A stretch of DNA of 64,000 nt. It comes from CAZCFB01 sp964511535 (GTDB lineage Bacteria; Myxococcota_A; Polyangia; GCA-2747355; CAZCFB01). This document shows positions 9,691 to 20,250 of this stretch, one piece after another. The notes beneath the pieces are model-generated. The model did no database searches. It had not been told where the DNA came from and saw only the letters and a program-made list of their open reading frames with translations. Numbering within the stretch: the first letter of the stretch is position 1; each line of letters opens with the position of its first letter. Location of the stretch: the NCBI GenBank assembly GCA_964511535.1, contig CAZEFW010000001.1, positions 133,500 through 197,499 on the forward strand, read 5' to 3'. Both the position numbers and the translations under genes were made by a program.

Positions 9691-11075
9691 CCATCACCGA
9701 CCAGGACGAGCTGGGAAAGCAGCTCACCCCCCGGGCCATCGTCACCGCCCTCGACCGGTTCATCATCGGCCAGAACGAGGCCAAACGCGCCGTCTCCATC
9801 GCCCTGCGAAACCGCTGGCGCCGGCAGCGGGTGGAGGAGGGCCTGCGCGACGAGATCGTGCCCAAGAACATCATCATGATGGGCCCCACCGGCGTGGGGA
9901 AGACCGAGATCGCCCGGCGCCTGGCGCGCCTGGCCCAGGCGCCCTTCATCAAGGTGGAGGCGTCCAAGTTCACCGAGGTGGGCTATGTCGGCCGGGACGT
10001 CGAGTCGATGATCCGAGACCTGACCGAGATCGGGGTCAACCTGGTCAAGTCCGAGGAGCGGGAGTTCGTCAAGGTGCAGGCGCGGGTCAACGCCGAGGAG
10101 GCGCTGCTCGACCTGCTGCTGCCGCCCCCGCCCGAGTCGCCCCACGGCTTCGACGAGCGGGACGACGGCGGCATCGCCCAGTCGACCCATGAAGCCACCC
10201 GAGAGAAGCTGCGGCAGAAACTCCGCGACGGCGAGCTGGACGACCGCGAGGTGGAGCTCGAGACCTCGGACAAGACCTTGCCGGTGTTCGAGAACTTCAG
10301 CCAGGCCGGCATGGAGGAGATGGTGGTCAACATCTCGGACATGTTCGGCAACGCCTTCCCCAAGCGAACCCGGACGCGGCGGGTCAAGGTGCCGGAGGCG
10401 CTGGAGCTCATTGAGGAGGAGGAGGCCAGCAAGCTCATCGACGCCGACGGCGTGATCCGCGAGGCGGTCCTGCGGGTGGAGAACTCGGGCATCATCTTCA
10501 TCGACGAAATCGACAAGGTCTCCAGCCGGGAGGGGACCGGAGGCGGCGGCCCGGACGTGAGCCGCGAGGGCGTCCAGCGCGACCTGCTGCCGGTGATCGA
10601 GGGCTCCACCGTGACCACCAAGTATGGCCCGGTGCATACCGACCATATCCTGTTTATCGCCGCGGGCGCGTTCCACGTCACCAAGCCGTCTGACCTGATC
10701 CCGGAGCTGCAGGGCCGCTTCCCGATCCGGGTGGAGCTCCAGGCCCTGACCAAGGGCGACTTCATCCGCATCCTCACCGAGCCGGAGAACGCCATCTGCA
10801 AGCAATACACCGCGCTGATGTCCACCGAGGGCATCGACGTGGAGTTCGCCGACGAGGCGGTGGGGGAGATCGCCCGCATCGCCGCGGACGTCAACGAGCG
10901 CATGGAGAACATCGGCGCGCGGCGGCTGCACACGGTAATGGAGAAGCTGCTGGAGGAGCTCTCCTTCGAGGCGCCCGAGATCGGTCCTCAGACCATCACC
11001 GTCACCGCCAACTATGTCCAGGAGCGCCTGGGCGACATCCTGGAGCACGAGGACCTCTCCCGCTACATCCTGTAG
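9687..11075 (+). CDS. hslU: HslU, AAA+ unfoldase of the HslUV protease
   Basis: HslU (ClpY) is the hexameric ATPase that unfolds substrates and feeds them to HslV. The 462-aa protein has Walker A GPTGVGKTEIARRLA, the pore-loop-like EVGYVGRDVESM, the family-specific I-domain insertion (about residues 120-250, acidic and charged), Walker B IIFIDEIDK, and a C-terminal AAA small domain ending EDLSRYIL, whose tail docks into HslV. It overlaps hslV by ATGA. Length and motif order are normal for the family. Confidence 0.97.
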
Positions 11076-11165
11076 CGCAGCAGCGTGGACGTAGGCGTAG
11101 CCCCAGGCGACCACCGCCCCCCACTCCCACTACATCCATCACAAGAAAAACAAGCAGATAGCTTC

Positions 11166-11195
11166 TTGCTCTCCCGGACATCGCTCGGATAGGAT
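11166..11195 (+). promoter_or_regulatory. Possible sigma70-type promoter of the chaperone operon
   Basis: TTGCTC (11166-11171) and TAGGAT (11190-11195) are separated by 18 bp in the 174-bp gap between hslU and the J-domain gene. The match is moderate and no heat-shock CIRCE-like inverted repeat was seen. The start codon lies about 55 bp downstream. Confidence 0.3.
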
Positions 11196-11249
11196 AGGTC
11201 ATTCATCTGGGCATGTGCTCGTTTCCACCCCGGGAGGGAAATACCAGGA

Positions 11250-12896
11250 ATGGCTGCCGCGGGAACCAGCGATCCGACCAGCAAGCCCGACGCCCTGGTC
11301 CGGGTCGCACCTGACGCTGACTTCTCCGCATCCGAGATCACGGTGCAGGAGGGGTTCGTGCTCTCCCGCGTGGATGGCAAGTCTTCGGTCAAGACGCTCT
11401 GCCTGCTCTCCGGCATGGGTGAGGACGCCACCCGCGAGCTGTTGCTCAGCCTCTGGAAGAAGGGCCTCATCGTGGTGGGAAACCGAAAGGCGGTGGTGCC
11501 GGGGAGCGCCCTGTCGTCGAACCAGGAGCCGTCTTCGCCGCCAGAGACACCGTCCCAGGCGGAGTCCAGCGACGTGATTGACGCAATCCTCAAGCGCCAC
11601 GAGGAGGACCCACCGTTCGAGGCCGAGATCGCCTCGGAAGAGGTGGACATCCCGGTCAAGGCGCGCCGCCGGATCCGCGTGCTGCACAAGATCCTGGACG
11701 ACGTGGACCTTTACCAGCTCCTCGGGCTCGAGCCCACGTCGGATCTGAAAGAGATCCGACGGGCCTACTTCCGCCGCAGCAAGGAGTTTCACCCGGATCG
11801 CTACTTCAACCGCGAGACCGGCGCCTACCTGGATCTGCTCAAGGAGATATTCAAGCGAATCAGCGGCGCCTACAGGATCCTGGAGAATGACGAACACCGG
11901 GCCAGGTACCTGATGCGCGTGGCCCAGGCCCAGCAGAACATGCCGATCCTGTGGCCTCAGAAACATAATACTCCCCACGGAAAGGAGTCAGGCCCCTGGA
12001 AGCCCAAGCGGGGCAGGGGCGTTGAGGAGCGCAAGTCCAGCGCGGACATGGACCAGTCCACCGACGGCAGCACCTACACCTTCGTGCGCAGATCCAGGGG
12101 CACCCGAGAGAAGACCACCTCCTCGGACAAGGGCTCCGCCGATCAGGACGATAAAAAGGATCAAGCCCCGGCGAGCGAAACGACGACGCCGGAGCAGAGC
12201 CCGGAAGCAGGGCCGCGGATGATCACGCTGGATGACCCGCAGCCCGTGATGGAGACCGAGCAGGAGGACCCGGGGCAGACGCCCGCTGATGAGACCTTCA
12301 ACCCAGAGGAAAACTCCAGCCGGGTCACCCTCGATGTGGGGCGGGACACCGCACGGGTCAACCTGGGGAAGCTCGTCCAGCCCCGCATGGCCTATGAGCG
12401 TGGCCTCCAGTTGATGGAGGAGGGCGACATGCGCGGGGCGCTCGCCAGCTTCCGGGTTGCCATCTCCTTCAGCCCGGAGAACGCCGAGTACCGCAAGACG
12501 TACACCGAAGCCGTGGCGCACACCCGGGACAACTCCGCGGGTGCGTACTTCCAGCGCGGGCAGCAGGAGCACGCCGCAGGCCACCTGGAGGTGGCGTACG
12601 GCCTGATCTGCAAGGCCGCGAGCCTGGATCCCAGAGTTCAATACTTGCTCAAGGCAGCCCAGATCGGACACCAGATGGGCGATTTGCTGGCTGCGCAGGT
12701 TTATGCTAAAAGGGCAGTAGAAAAGCAACCTTATTCGACTGATGGTCACCTGATGATGGCGAAAATTTTGCTTGCATCGGGCCGAGTAGAGGAAGCTCAA
12801 CAGGAGCTGGAACTGGTACTCGAGACAGCCCCTGGCAACGCTGAAGCACGGGACCTGTTGGAACAACTGACTGGCGGAAAGCCGAAGGCCAGATAA
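11250..12896 (+). CDS. J-domain protein with TPR repeats (Hsp70 co-chaperone)
   Basis: A 548-aa protein. Residues 31-77 form a small helical module (GFVLSRVDG...LLSGM...KKGLI), followed by a J domain (about 151-220) with the essential HPD motif at 181-183, a charged low-complexity linker, and TPR-like repeats from about 385 to the end. J domains stimulate Hsp70 ATPase activity, and the Hsp70 gene follows by 15 bp, so the pair is probably cognate. The N-terminal module recurs at the C-terminus of the third operon gene (14757-16283). It is not a canonical DnaJ: the Gly/Phe and zinc-finger regions are absent. Confidence 0.88.
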   Translation: MAAAGTSDPTSKPDALVRVAPDADFSASEITVQEGFVLSRVDGKSSVKTLCLLSGMGEDATRELLLSLWKKGLIVVGNRKAVVPGSALSSNQEPSSPPETPSQAESSDVIDAILKRHEEDPPFEAEIASEEVDIPVKARRRIRVLHKILDDVDLYQLLGLEPTSDLKEIRRAYFRRSKEFHPDRYFNRETGAYLDLLKEIFKRISGAYRILENDEHRARYLMRVAQAQQNMPILWPQKHNTPHGKESGPWKPKRGRGVEERKSSADMDQSTDGSTYTFVRRSRGTREKTTSSDKGSADQDDKKDQAPASETTTPEQSPEAGPRMITLDDPQPVMETEQEDPGQTPADETFNPEENSSRVTLDVGRDTARVNLGKLVQPRMAYERGLQLMEEGDMRGALASFRVAISFSPENAEYRKTYTEAVAHTRDNSAGAYFQRGQQEHAAGHLEVAYGLICKAASLDPRVQYLLKAAQIGHQMGDLLAAQVYAKRAVEKQPYSTDGHLMMAKILLASGRVEEAQQELELVLETAPGNAEARDLLEQLTGGKPKAR

Positions 12897-12911
12897 GGAA
12901 CGGACATCCCC

Positions 12912-14741
<1,830 letters not shown>

Positions 14742-14756
14742 GGGCGAGGGCGATTG

Positions 14757-16283
14757 ATGTCCGATCCGAGACAACAGGCCGACGCCCTCGTGGAAGAGGG
14801 GCTGAAACTCTACAAGGCAGGGCGCCTGGATGATGCCCTGGCCAGGTGGGAGGCCGCGCTCGATCTCGTTGACGACCACAAGCAGGCGCTCGAGTACTAC
14901 GGCTACGTCGAGCGGAACCGTGACGCGCTGGAGGAGAGCTTCAACCAGGCCGCGGCGAGCGCGGATGACTCCCTGGACGTCACCGCTGGCGCGACAGATG
15001 ACGCTGATGTGGAGTGGGAGCGAGACCGGGCCTCTTTTGCGGGGGGGCAGCTGACACCCGCCGCCGACGGCCACACCCTGGATCCCCCCTCGGTCGCGGG
15101 CGATCCGGCGCAGCTCGAACCCCTCGGCGAGGACGACGAGACGCCGATCATGACTCCCATCCGCGAGGAGAAGACGAGTCGAATCGGCCGAGAGCTGCTC
15201 GAGATCCACCTGGGAGAGAGCCGCGAAGGTCTCGAATTGAGCAGCAGCTTTGAATCGCAGGAGCAAACTCCGCAGGTCGCTGGGCTACCCAACATCCTGC
15301 TGGAGGAAGCCGCAGAGGACAGCGGCGAGCAATCCGGAGTGTCGGTGAGCGGTGATAACAGCTTCGGGGACACAGGCGGCGAGATGACAGCTGGCGACAA
15401 CGACTTGAGCGACTCTTCGGAAGAAGAACTGATCCTCCTGAGCGATGGGGACGACGAAGACCTCGAGGAGGAGGGGGCCGAGTTCACCTGGGAGGAGGAA
15501 CCCTCCAAGGGTCCGGTGGACGATGACTCCGATCCGGGGCTGCAGATCGATCTATCCCCCGGCACCGGGGGCAGCAGCGACAACCTGGAGCTCGAGGACG
15601 ATCCGAGCTTCAAGGAGGGCGCGGGCTACCAGGAAGTGCTGTTGGCGGGTGAGGGTGAGGAGGAGGAGGAGGAGGAGGAGGTGCAGGCTGCCGGCTCTTC
15701 TCCCGATATCCCGGAGCTGCCGAACATCCCCGTCTCGGCCCCCTTTGACGACATGGATGAGGGTTCGGGGGACAGCAACTGGGTCGAAGAGGAGCTGGAG
15801 CGGGTGGGTACCGGCGACGTCATGGACGAGCTGGACTCACCGAGCAGCGGCGACCACGCCAGCTACGACCTGCCCATGGACTCGCTGGAGGTGCTCTCGG
15901 GGCAAGAAGCCGAGGGCCCCATCGATGAAATCCAGGGGCTGCTGGAGGAAGGCAAGCTCGAGGACGCGCTCGGGGCTTGCAATCAGATCCTGGTGGACCT
16001 GCCCGGCGACAAGGCTGCCCAGGAGATGCTGGACAGGATCAAGGGCCAGCTGCAGGAGGTCTACACCCAGCGCATCGGCGACCTCGAGGAGGTCCCCACG
16101 GTCCTGGTGCCGCGCCATGAGATCGTCTGGCAGAACCTGGATCACCGCACGGGCTTCCTGCTCTCCCGCATCGACGGGTTCCTCTCCTACCAGGACATCA
16201 TCGATGTCAGCGGCATGCCCATGTTCGAGGCTTGCCGGATCCTCGTCGGGCTGATGGACGAGGAGATCATCGGGGCAGGCTAG
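14757..16283 (+). CDS. Acidic TPR-linked protein of the chaperone operon
   Basis: A 508-aa protein. A TPR-like helical hairpin at residues 1-55 (LVEEGLKLYKAGRLDDALARW) is followed by about 330 residues of strongly acidic, low-complexity sequence, including a run of Glu encoded by repeated GAG/GGA codons near 15655-15680. A second TPR-like unit comes next, then a C-terminal module (TGFLLSRIDGFLSYQD...VSGM...LMDEEII) matching the N-terminal module of the J-domain protein. It probably works with the upstream Hsp70 and J protein as a scaffold or client. ATG 14757 is preferred to TTG 14754. The last 17 bp overlap the convergent engB gene. Confidence 0.75.
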   Translation: MSDPRQQADALVEEGLKLYKAGRLDDALARWEAALDLVDDHKQALEYYGYVERNRDALEESFNQAAASADDSLDVTAGATDDADVEWERDRASFAGGQLTPAADGHTLDPPSVAGDPAQLEPLGEDDETPIMTPIREEKTSRIGRELLEIHLGESREGLELSSSFESQEQTPQVAGLPNILLEEAAEDSGEQSGVSVSGDNSFGDTGGEMTAGDNDLSDSSEEELILLSDGDDEDLEEEGAEFTWEEEPSKGPVDDDSDPGLQIDLSPGTGGSSDNLELEDDPSFKEGAGYQEVLLAGEGEEEEEEEEVQAAGSSPDIPELPNIPVSAPFDDMDEGSGDSNWVEEELERVGTGDVMDELDSPSSGDHASYDLPMDSLEVLSGQEAEGPIDEIQGLLEEGKLEDALGACNQILVDLPGDKAAQEMLDRIKGQLQEVYTQRIGDLEEVPTVLVPRHEIVWQNLDHRTGFLLSRIDGFLSYQDIIDVSGMPMFEACRILVGLMDEEIIGAG

Positions 16284-16866
16284 GATCCTTTAGCCTGTCC
16301 GCCAGCCTGCGCCGGAGCTCGGCCGGGCCGAGCTTCTCCTTCACTGAAAAGAGCATCGGCGGTCGGCGCAGCCCGAGCTGTTTTCCCGCTTTCATGGCGG
16401 CGCCCATGCGCTTGCTTCGGGGCACCTTGTCCGCCTTGGTGAGCACGGGCAAGGTGACGACCCCGACCTCCTGCATCCACGCCAACAGGTCTGCCTCCTC
16501 CTGCTGCACGCCCCGCCTGATATCCATCAACACCAGCATGAGCCGCAGCGCGTCGCGCGTCTCGAGGTAGTCGTTGATCAGGTGGGACCAGGCCTCCTGC
16601 TCGGTTCGGGAGGCCCGGGCGTAGCCGAACCCTGGCAGGTCGACCAGGTGAAATGGCGGCCCGCCGTAGCCGGAGAGGGCGAAGAAGATGATCTGCCGGG
16701 TGCGCCCCGGGGTGGAGGAGGTGCGGGCCAACTTGCGGTGACCGGTCAGCGCGTTGATCAGCGATGACTTGCCGCAGTTGGAGCGCCCCGCGACTGCCAC
16801 CTCTGGCAGGGTCGCGGCGGGGATATTGCTGGCAGCGGTGCAGGCGGCGATGAAGCGGGCGTCCAT
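16267..16866 (-). CDS. engB: EngB/YsxC ribosome-biogenesis GTPase
   Basis: A 199-aa small GTPase needed for 50S subunit assembly in many bacteria. G-motifs are clear: G1 GRSNCGKSSLI, G3 DLPGFGYA, G4 TKADK, with a threonine-rich switch region (TSSTPGRTRQ) as in the family. The length is normal. It overlaps the end of the upstream acidic protein gene on the opposite strand by 17 bp, and its start faces the coaE gene across a heptamer array. Confidence 0.94.
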   Translation of the reverse strand: MDARFIAACTAASNIPAATLPEVAVAGRSNCGKSSLINALTGHRKLARTSSTPGRTRQIIFFALSGYGGPPFHLVDLPGFGYARASRTEQEAWSHLINDYLETRDALRLMLVLMDIRRGVQQEEADLLAWMQEVGVVTLPVLTKADKVPRSKRMGAAMKAGKQLGLRRPPMLFSVKEKLGPAELRRRLADRLKDPSLPR

Positions 16867-16903
16867 TTGAGTGCCGATCGGTTATGGAGGTTAAGTGCCG
16901 TTA

Positions 16904-16932
16904 GTCGACAGTCGACAGTCGACAGTCGACAG
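16904..16932. repeat. Heptamer array GTCGACA x4
   Basis: Four perfect tandem copies of GTCGACA in the gap between engB and coaE. Each unit contains the palindrome GTCGAC. The reverse complement is the RACTGTC family seen again at 32733-32766. Confidence 0.85.
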
Positions 16933-16954
16933 TTATTGGTTAACATCGGGGCCC

Positions 16955-17605
16955 ATGGGCGGGCAATCCATAGATCAGGAGGCGAGGGCCTTACTGGTGG
17001 GGCTCACTGGCGGCATCGCGGCAGGCAAGAGCGCGGTGGCCGCGATGTTCGTGGAGCTGGGCGCGGCGCACCTGGACGCGGATCAGCTGGCCCGGCAGGT
17101 GGTGGCCAATGACGCGGCGCTGCTCGATCAGCTGGTGGGCGCGTTCGGACCGGAGATCCTCGACGGTGAGGGGCGCCTGGACCGCAAGGCGCTGGGGCGC
17201 ATCGTGTTCTCGGACCCCGCGCAGCGCAGGCAGCTGGAGGCGCTGACGCACCCGCCCATCGTGGCGGCGGCCCGACGCGAGCTGGAGGCGCTGGCGGCCC
17301 GCGCGCCGGGGCGCCCGGTGATCTACGAGGCGGCCCTGCTGGTGGAGGCGGGGCGCGCGGAGGAGATGGATCGGCTGGTGGTCGTGGTCGCGGATGATGC
17401 GGTGCGCCTGGAGCGGCTCATGGCGCGCTCGGGGCTCACGGAGCAGGAGGCGCGGCAACGGTTCGCCTCCCAGCTCCCCCAGGGCGAAAAGGCCGCCGTC
17501 GCTGACCACGTGATCGACAACTCGGGTACACTGGACCAGACTCGGCAGCAAGTTCTGGCGTCGTGGCGCGCCCTCACCGGCGCGTCAGATGGCCACGAAC
17601 CGTGA
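16955..17605 (+). CDS. coaE: Dephospho-CoA kinase
   Basis: CoaE phosphorylates dephospho-CoA, the last step of coenzyme A synthesis. The 216-aa protein has the P-loop VGLTGGIAAGKSAVA (residues 15-29), DADQLARQVV, THPPI in the substrate-binding region and ARSGLTEQEARQR. An upstream in-frame start at 16895 would run through the GTCGACA array. ATG 16955, close to the P-loop, fits the usual CoaE N-terminus better. Its stop lies 17 bp before the next start. Confidence 0.93.
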   Translation: MGGQSIDQEARALLVGLTGGIAAGKSAVAAMFVELGAAHLDADQLARQVVANDAALLDQLVGAFGPEILDGEGRLDRKALGRIVFSDPAQRRQLEALTHPPIVAAARRELEALAARAPGRPVIYEAALLVEAGRAEEMDRLVVVVADDAVRLERLMARSGLTEQEARQRFASQLPQGEKAAVADHVIDNSGTLDQTRQQVLASWRALTGASDGHEP

Positions 17606-17621
17606 AGGGAGATTGGCAGCA

Positions 17622-18758
17622 ATGAGCGAACGCATGGGGCCCGCGGACACCACCTTCGTCACCGGCTTCCCCTCTTATACCGCCAAGCGAATGGTTCTAC
17701 GCCTGCTCGAGGGCGACCCCCATGAGGAGGTGTACATCCTGGTTCAGGAGAAGCTGGCCGCGGACGCCGAGGAGTTCCGCGATCAGCTCCCCGAGGACCA
17801 GGGGAGCCGCCTGACCATGCTCGAGGGCGATGTTTCGAGCATGGACCTCGGCCTCTCCGGCAGGGAGTACCGCGGGCTGTTGGCAGACCTGACCAACATC
17901 CACCACATGGCCGCGCACCTGCACATGGGGGCCAGCCGGGAGACCATCAAGCAGGTCAACGTGGGCGGCACCCGGGGCGTGCTGGAGCTGGCCCTGGAGT
18001 GCCAGCGCCTGCGTCGGTTCAACTTCTGGAGCACCGTGCGGGTGAGCGGTGATCGCCGCGGCGTCATCATGGAGGACGAGCTCGACTGCGGGCAGGGGTT
18101 CCTCAACCCGTACGAGGAGAGCAAGTTCCAGGCCGAGAAGATCGTTCGCTCCATGTCCAGGCGCGTCCCTTGCACCATCTTCCGCCCGGGGGTCATCGTG
18201 GGCGACTCGGTGACCGGGGAGATCGACCGCTTCGACGGGCCGTACCACTTGATGGTGCTCATCGTCGACTCGCCGCTCGACATGCGCCTGCCCTTGCCGG
18301 GCACCGGCGACGGCCCGCTGCACCTGGTGCCCGTGGACTACGTTATCGAGGCGGCGTACCAGCTGTCGCGCATGGACGCCTCCATCTCCAAGACCTTCCA
18401 CCTGGTGGATCCGTCGCCCCTGTCGGCCCGGTCGGTGTATGACCTGGTCGCCTCCCGGGCGCACCGCAAGACGCCTCGCCGGGTGCTCTCCGCTGGCATC
18501 GCCCGGGCGCTACTCGGCTCCTCGGTGCTCTCACGGCTGACCGGTTCCTCCCGCTCCATGCTGGAGGGGTTCGAGCGGGACGTGTTCTACAACAGCCGCA
18601 ACACCATCAACGCCCTGCGCCGCAGCGAGGTGTGGTGTCCTCCGTTTGACAGCTACGTCGACAACCTGGTGCGGTATGTCAAGAACGTGCGGGCCGCGCG
18701 CCGCCGGACCCGGGACGATCAGATCGTGGATCCGCTGGAGGACGAGGCGGATCTGTAG
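17622..18758 (+). CDS. NAD(P)-binding SDR / thioester-reductase-like protein
   Basis: A 378-aa extended short-chain dehydrogenase-like protein. It has an N-terminal nucleotide-binding stretch (TFVTGFPSYTAKRMV, a variant of TGxxGxxG in which later glycines are replaced), the LTNIHHMAAHLH region, VNVGGTRGVLELA, a YxxxK pair in NPYEESKFQAE, and IFRPGVIVGDS. This order matches male-sterility/NAD-binding-4 and carboxylic acid reductase C-terminal domains, which often act on acyl thioesters. ATG 17622 has GAAGGGAG ten bases upstream; an earlier ATG at 17589 would overlap coaE. The substrate is unknown. Confidence 0.82.
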   Translation: MSERMGPADTTFVTGFPSYTAKRMVLRLLEGDPHEEVYILVQEKLAADAEEFRDQLPEDQGSRLTMLEGDVSSMDLGLSGREYRGLLADLTNIHHMAAHLHMGASRETIKQVNVGGTRGVLELALECQRLRRFNFWSTVRVSGDRRGVIMEDELDCGQGFLNPYEESKFQAEKIVRSMSRRVPCTIFRPGVIVGDSVTGEIDRFDGPYHLMVLIVDSPLDMRLPLPGTGDGPLHLVPVDYVIEAAYQLSRMDASISKTFHLVDPSPLSARSVYDLVASRAHRKTPRRVLSAGIARALLGSSVLSRLTGSSRSMLEGFERDVFYNSRNTINALRRSEVWCPPFDSYVDNLVRYVKNVRAARRRTRDDQIVDPLEDEADL

Positions 18759-18783
18759 GGCCGCTGCGCGGCTCTGGCCTGGG

Positions 18784-18811
18784 GCTCGAGGCTTGAGACT
18801 TGAGGCTTGAG
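18784..18811. repeat. Heptamer array of the GCTTGAG family, four units
   Basis: GCTCGAG, GCTTGAG, ACTTGAG, GCTTGAG in tandem, in the 67-bp gap between the convergent SDR-like and rimI genes. The same family occurs at 32603-32795 and 40894-40976. Confidence 0.85.
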
Positions 18812-18825
18812 GGTGAAGTGTCTGC

Positions 18826-19269
18826 TCACCGCGCCAGCAGCATGATCAAGGCGTCCTCTCCGTCGGGGTAGTAGTCAGGGCGGCGGCCGACCTCGCGGTA
18901 GCCGTAGGCGCGGTAGAGCGCGACCGCGGGCTCGTTGGTGGGGCGGACCTCGAGGCTGATGGAGGCGCAGCCGCGGGCCCGCGCGGCGGCGTGCATGTGG
19001 TCCATCAGGACCCGGCCGAGGCCCTGGCGGCGCTGGTCGGGGTGCACGGCGATGTTCAGCAGGTGGACCTCGTCCAGGATGACCCAGTAGTCGATGAAGG
19101 CGGCCGCCTTCCCGCCTTCGCGGGGGAGGAGCAAGTCCAGGTGGGCGCTGTCGTTTGCCAGCTCGTCCTCGAAGGCCTGGCGCGGCCAGGGGTCCTGGAA
19201 GCAGTGCGCCTCGATTTCGAGGATCCGCTCCAGGTCCGCCTCGGTGGCAGGTTCGATGAGCCAGGTCAT
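18826..19269 (-). CDS. rimI: Ribosomal-protein alanine N-acetyltransferase
   Basis: A 147-aa GNAT acetyltransferase close to RimI, which acetylates the N-terminus of ribosomal protein S18. Visible are the front EATEADLERI-type region, the central strand and acetyl-CoA loop (LNIAVHPDQRRQGLGRVLM, the QRRQGLG pyrophosphate loop), SLEVRPTNEPAVALY and a GYREVGRRPDYY tail characteristic of RimI. The start is ATG 19267-19269. It faces the SDR-like gene across a heptamer array. Confidence 0.9.
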   Translation of the reverse strand: MTWLIEPATEADLERILEIEAHCFQDPWPRQAFEDELANDSAHLDLLLPREGGKAAAFIDYWVILDEVHLLNIAVHPDQRRQGLGRVLMDHMHAAARARGCASISLEVRPTNEPAVALYRAYGYREVGRRPDYYPDGEDALIMLLAR

Positions 19270-19288
19270 TGGACGGGTCGAGCCGCGC

Positions 19289-20140
19289 TTACCAGCGCAC
19301 CAGCGCGCCCGCTCTTGATGACAGCGGCGGCAGGCGCACCACGGCCGGGACTTGATCCGGCGCGTCGGACATGGCCGCCGCGACCGCGGCGGCTGTGCCC
19401 GCGACCACCACGCCGCCCACGATGGCCCAGACCCACCAGCGCTGGTACCAGCGGGTCTCTCCGGCGATGCGCCCGAGGGTGGCGTTGACCTCCACCGAGG
19501 CGTCCGGCACCACGTCCAGACGGGCCACGAAGTCCTGGTGGCCGGGGCGAGTCACCCGCAGCTCGATCCGTCCAGGGGCGCCCACGCGAAGGGGCAGCAG
19601 CGGGGTCGTACCCTGCAGCTTGCTGTCGACGAAGACCTGGTCCCCGGTGCGATCGGTGATCACCTTGACCTGGCCGAAGCGGTTGAACTGCTCCGGCGGC
19701 AGGAGGCGGCGCAGGTACCCGGCGAGCTTGTCGGTGCTCAGGCGGCCGCGGCCAGGGCGGATGGAGTCCGCCAGCCGCGAGAGCACCTTGCCCCTCGACA
19801 CGTCGATGCGCTGGACGGCGAGGATGACGTCGCCGAGCTGGCTGACGCCCACCATCAGCACCTCGTCGCAGTCGAGGTCTCCGCCGATGCGCGCAAGGCA
19901 CGAGGGGTCTCCGGCGCACCGGGCCACGCGGGCGTCCAGGGACGGCCCGATGCGGCGTCGCGCGTCGGCGGGGGAGACCACCTGGTTCGAGGTCAGGCGC
20001 GTGAGCTGCTCTGCCAGGCCGGCGGCCACTCCCTGGGCTCCCCTGGCGCCGGCGCGAAACTCCAGCACCGCCACCGTGCGCGCGGCAGCGGCCGAAGGGG
20101 ACAGGAGCAGCAAAGCCATGAGGATGAGTCGCGTTCGCAT
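19289..20140 (-). CDS. Secreted PEGA-domain protein with C-terminal TM
   Basis: A 283-aa protein with a signal peptide (RLILMALLLLSPSAAAA), a periplasmic domain that starts like TolB- or FlgO-type sequences (VAVLEFRAGARG), a PEGA domain (about 190-255: VKVITDRTGDQVFVDSKL...TPLLPLRVGAPG), and a C-terminal membrane segment (WWVWAIVGGVVVAGTAAAVA). PEGA domains are common in secreted myxobacterial proteins and may bind surface polymers. The ATG at 20138-20140 places the signal peptide at the N-terminus; longer in-frame starts upstream do not. The role is unknown. It is probably in an operon with rimI. Confidence 0.82.
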   Translation of the reverse strand: MRTRLILMALLLLSPSAAAARTVAVLEFRAGARGAQGVAAGLAEQLTRLTSNQVVSPADARRRIGPSLDARVARCAGDPSCLARIGGDLDCDEVLMVGVSQLGDVILAVQRIDVSRGKVLSRLADSIRPGRGRLSTDKLAGYLRRLLPPEQFNRFGQVKVITDRTGDQVFVDSKLQGTTPLLPLRVGAPGRIELRVTRPGHQDFVARLDVVPDASVEVNATLGRIAGETRWYQRWWVWAIVGGVVVAGTAAAVAAAMSDAPDQVPAVVRLPPLSSRAGALVRW

Positions 20141-20250
20141 CGGGTTCAGCGCCTCGACGGTATCAGATAAGCGCCGGCGGGGACAACGCGCCGCGCAGCG
20201 GGCCCGCGGGTGTATTATGCTGAAACTGCGCCCGGGACCGGAGAGTAACC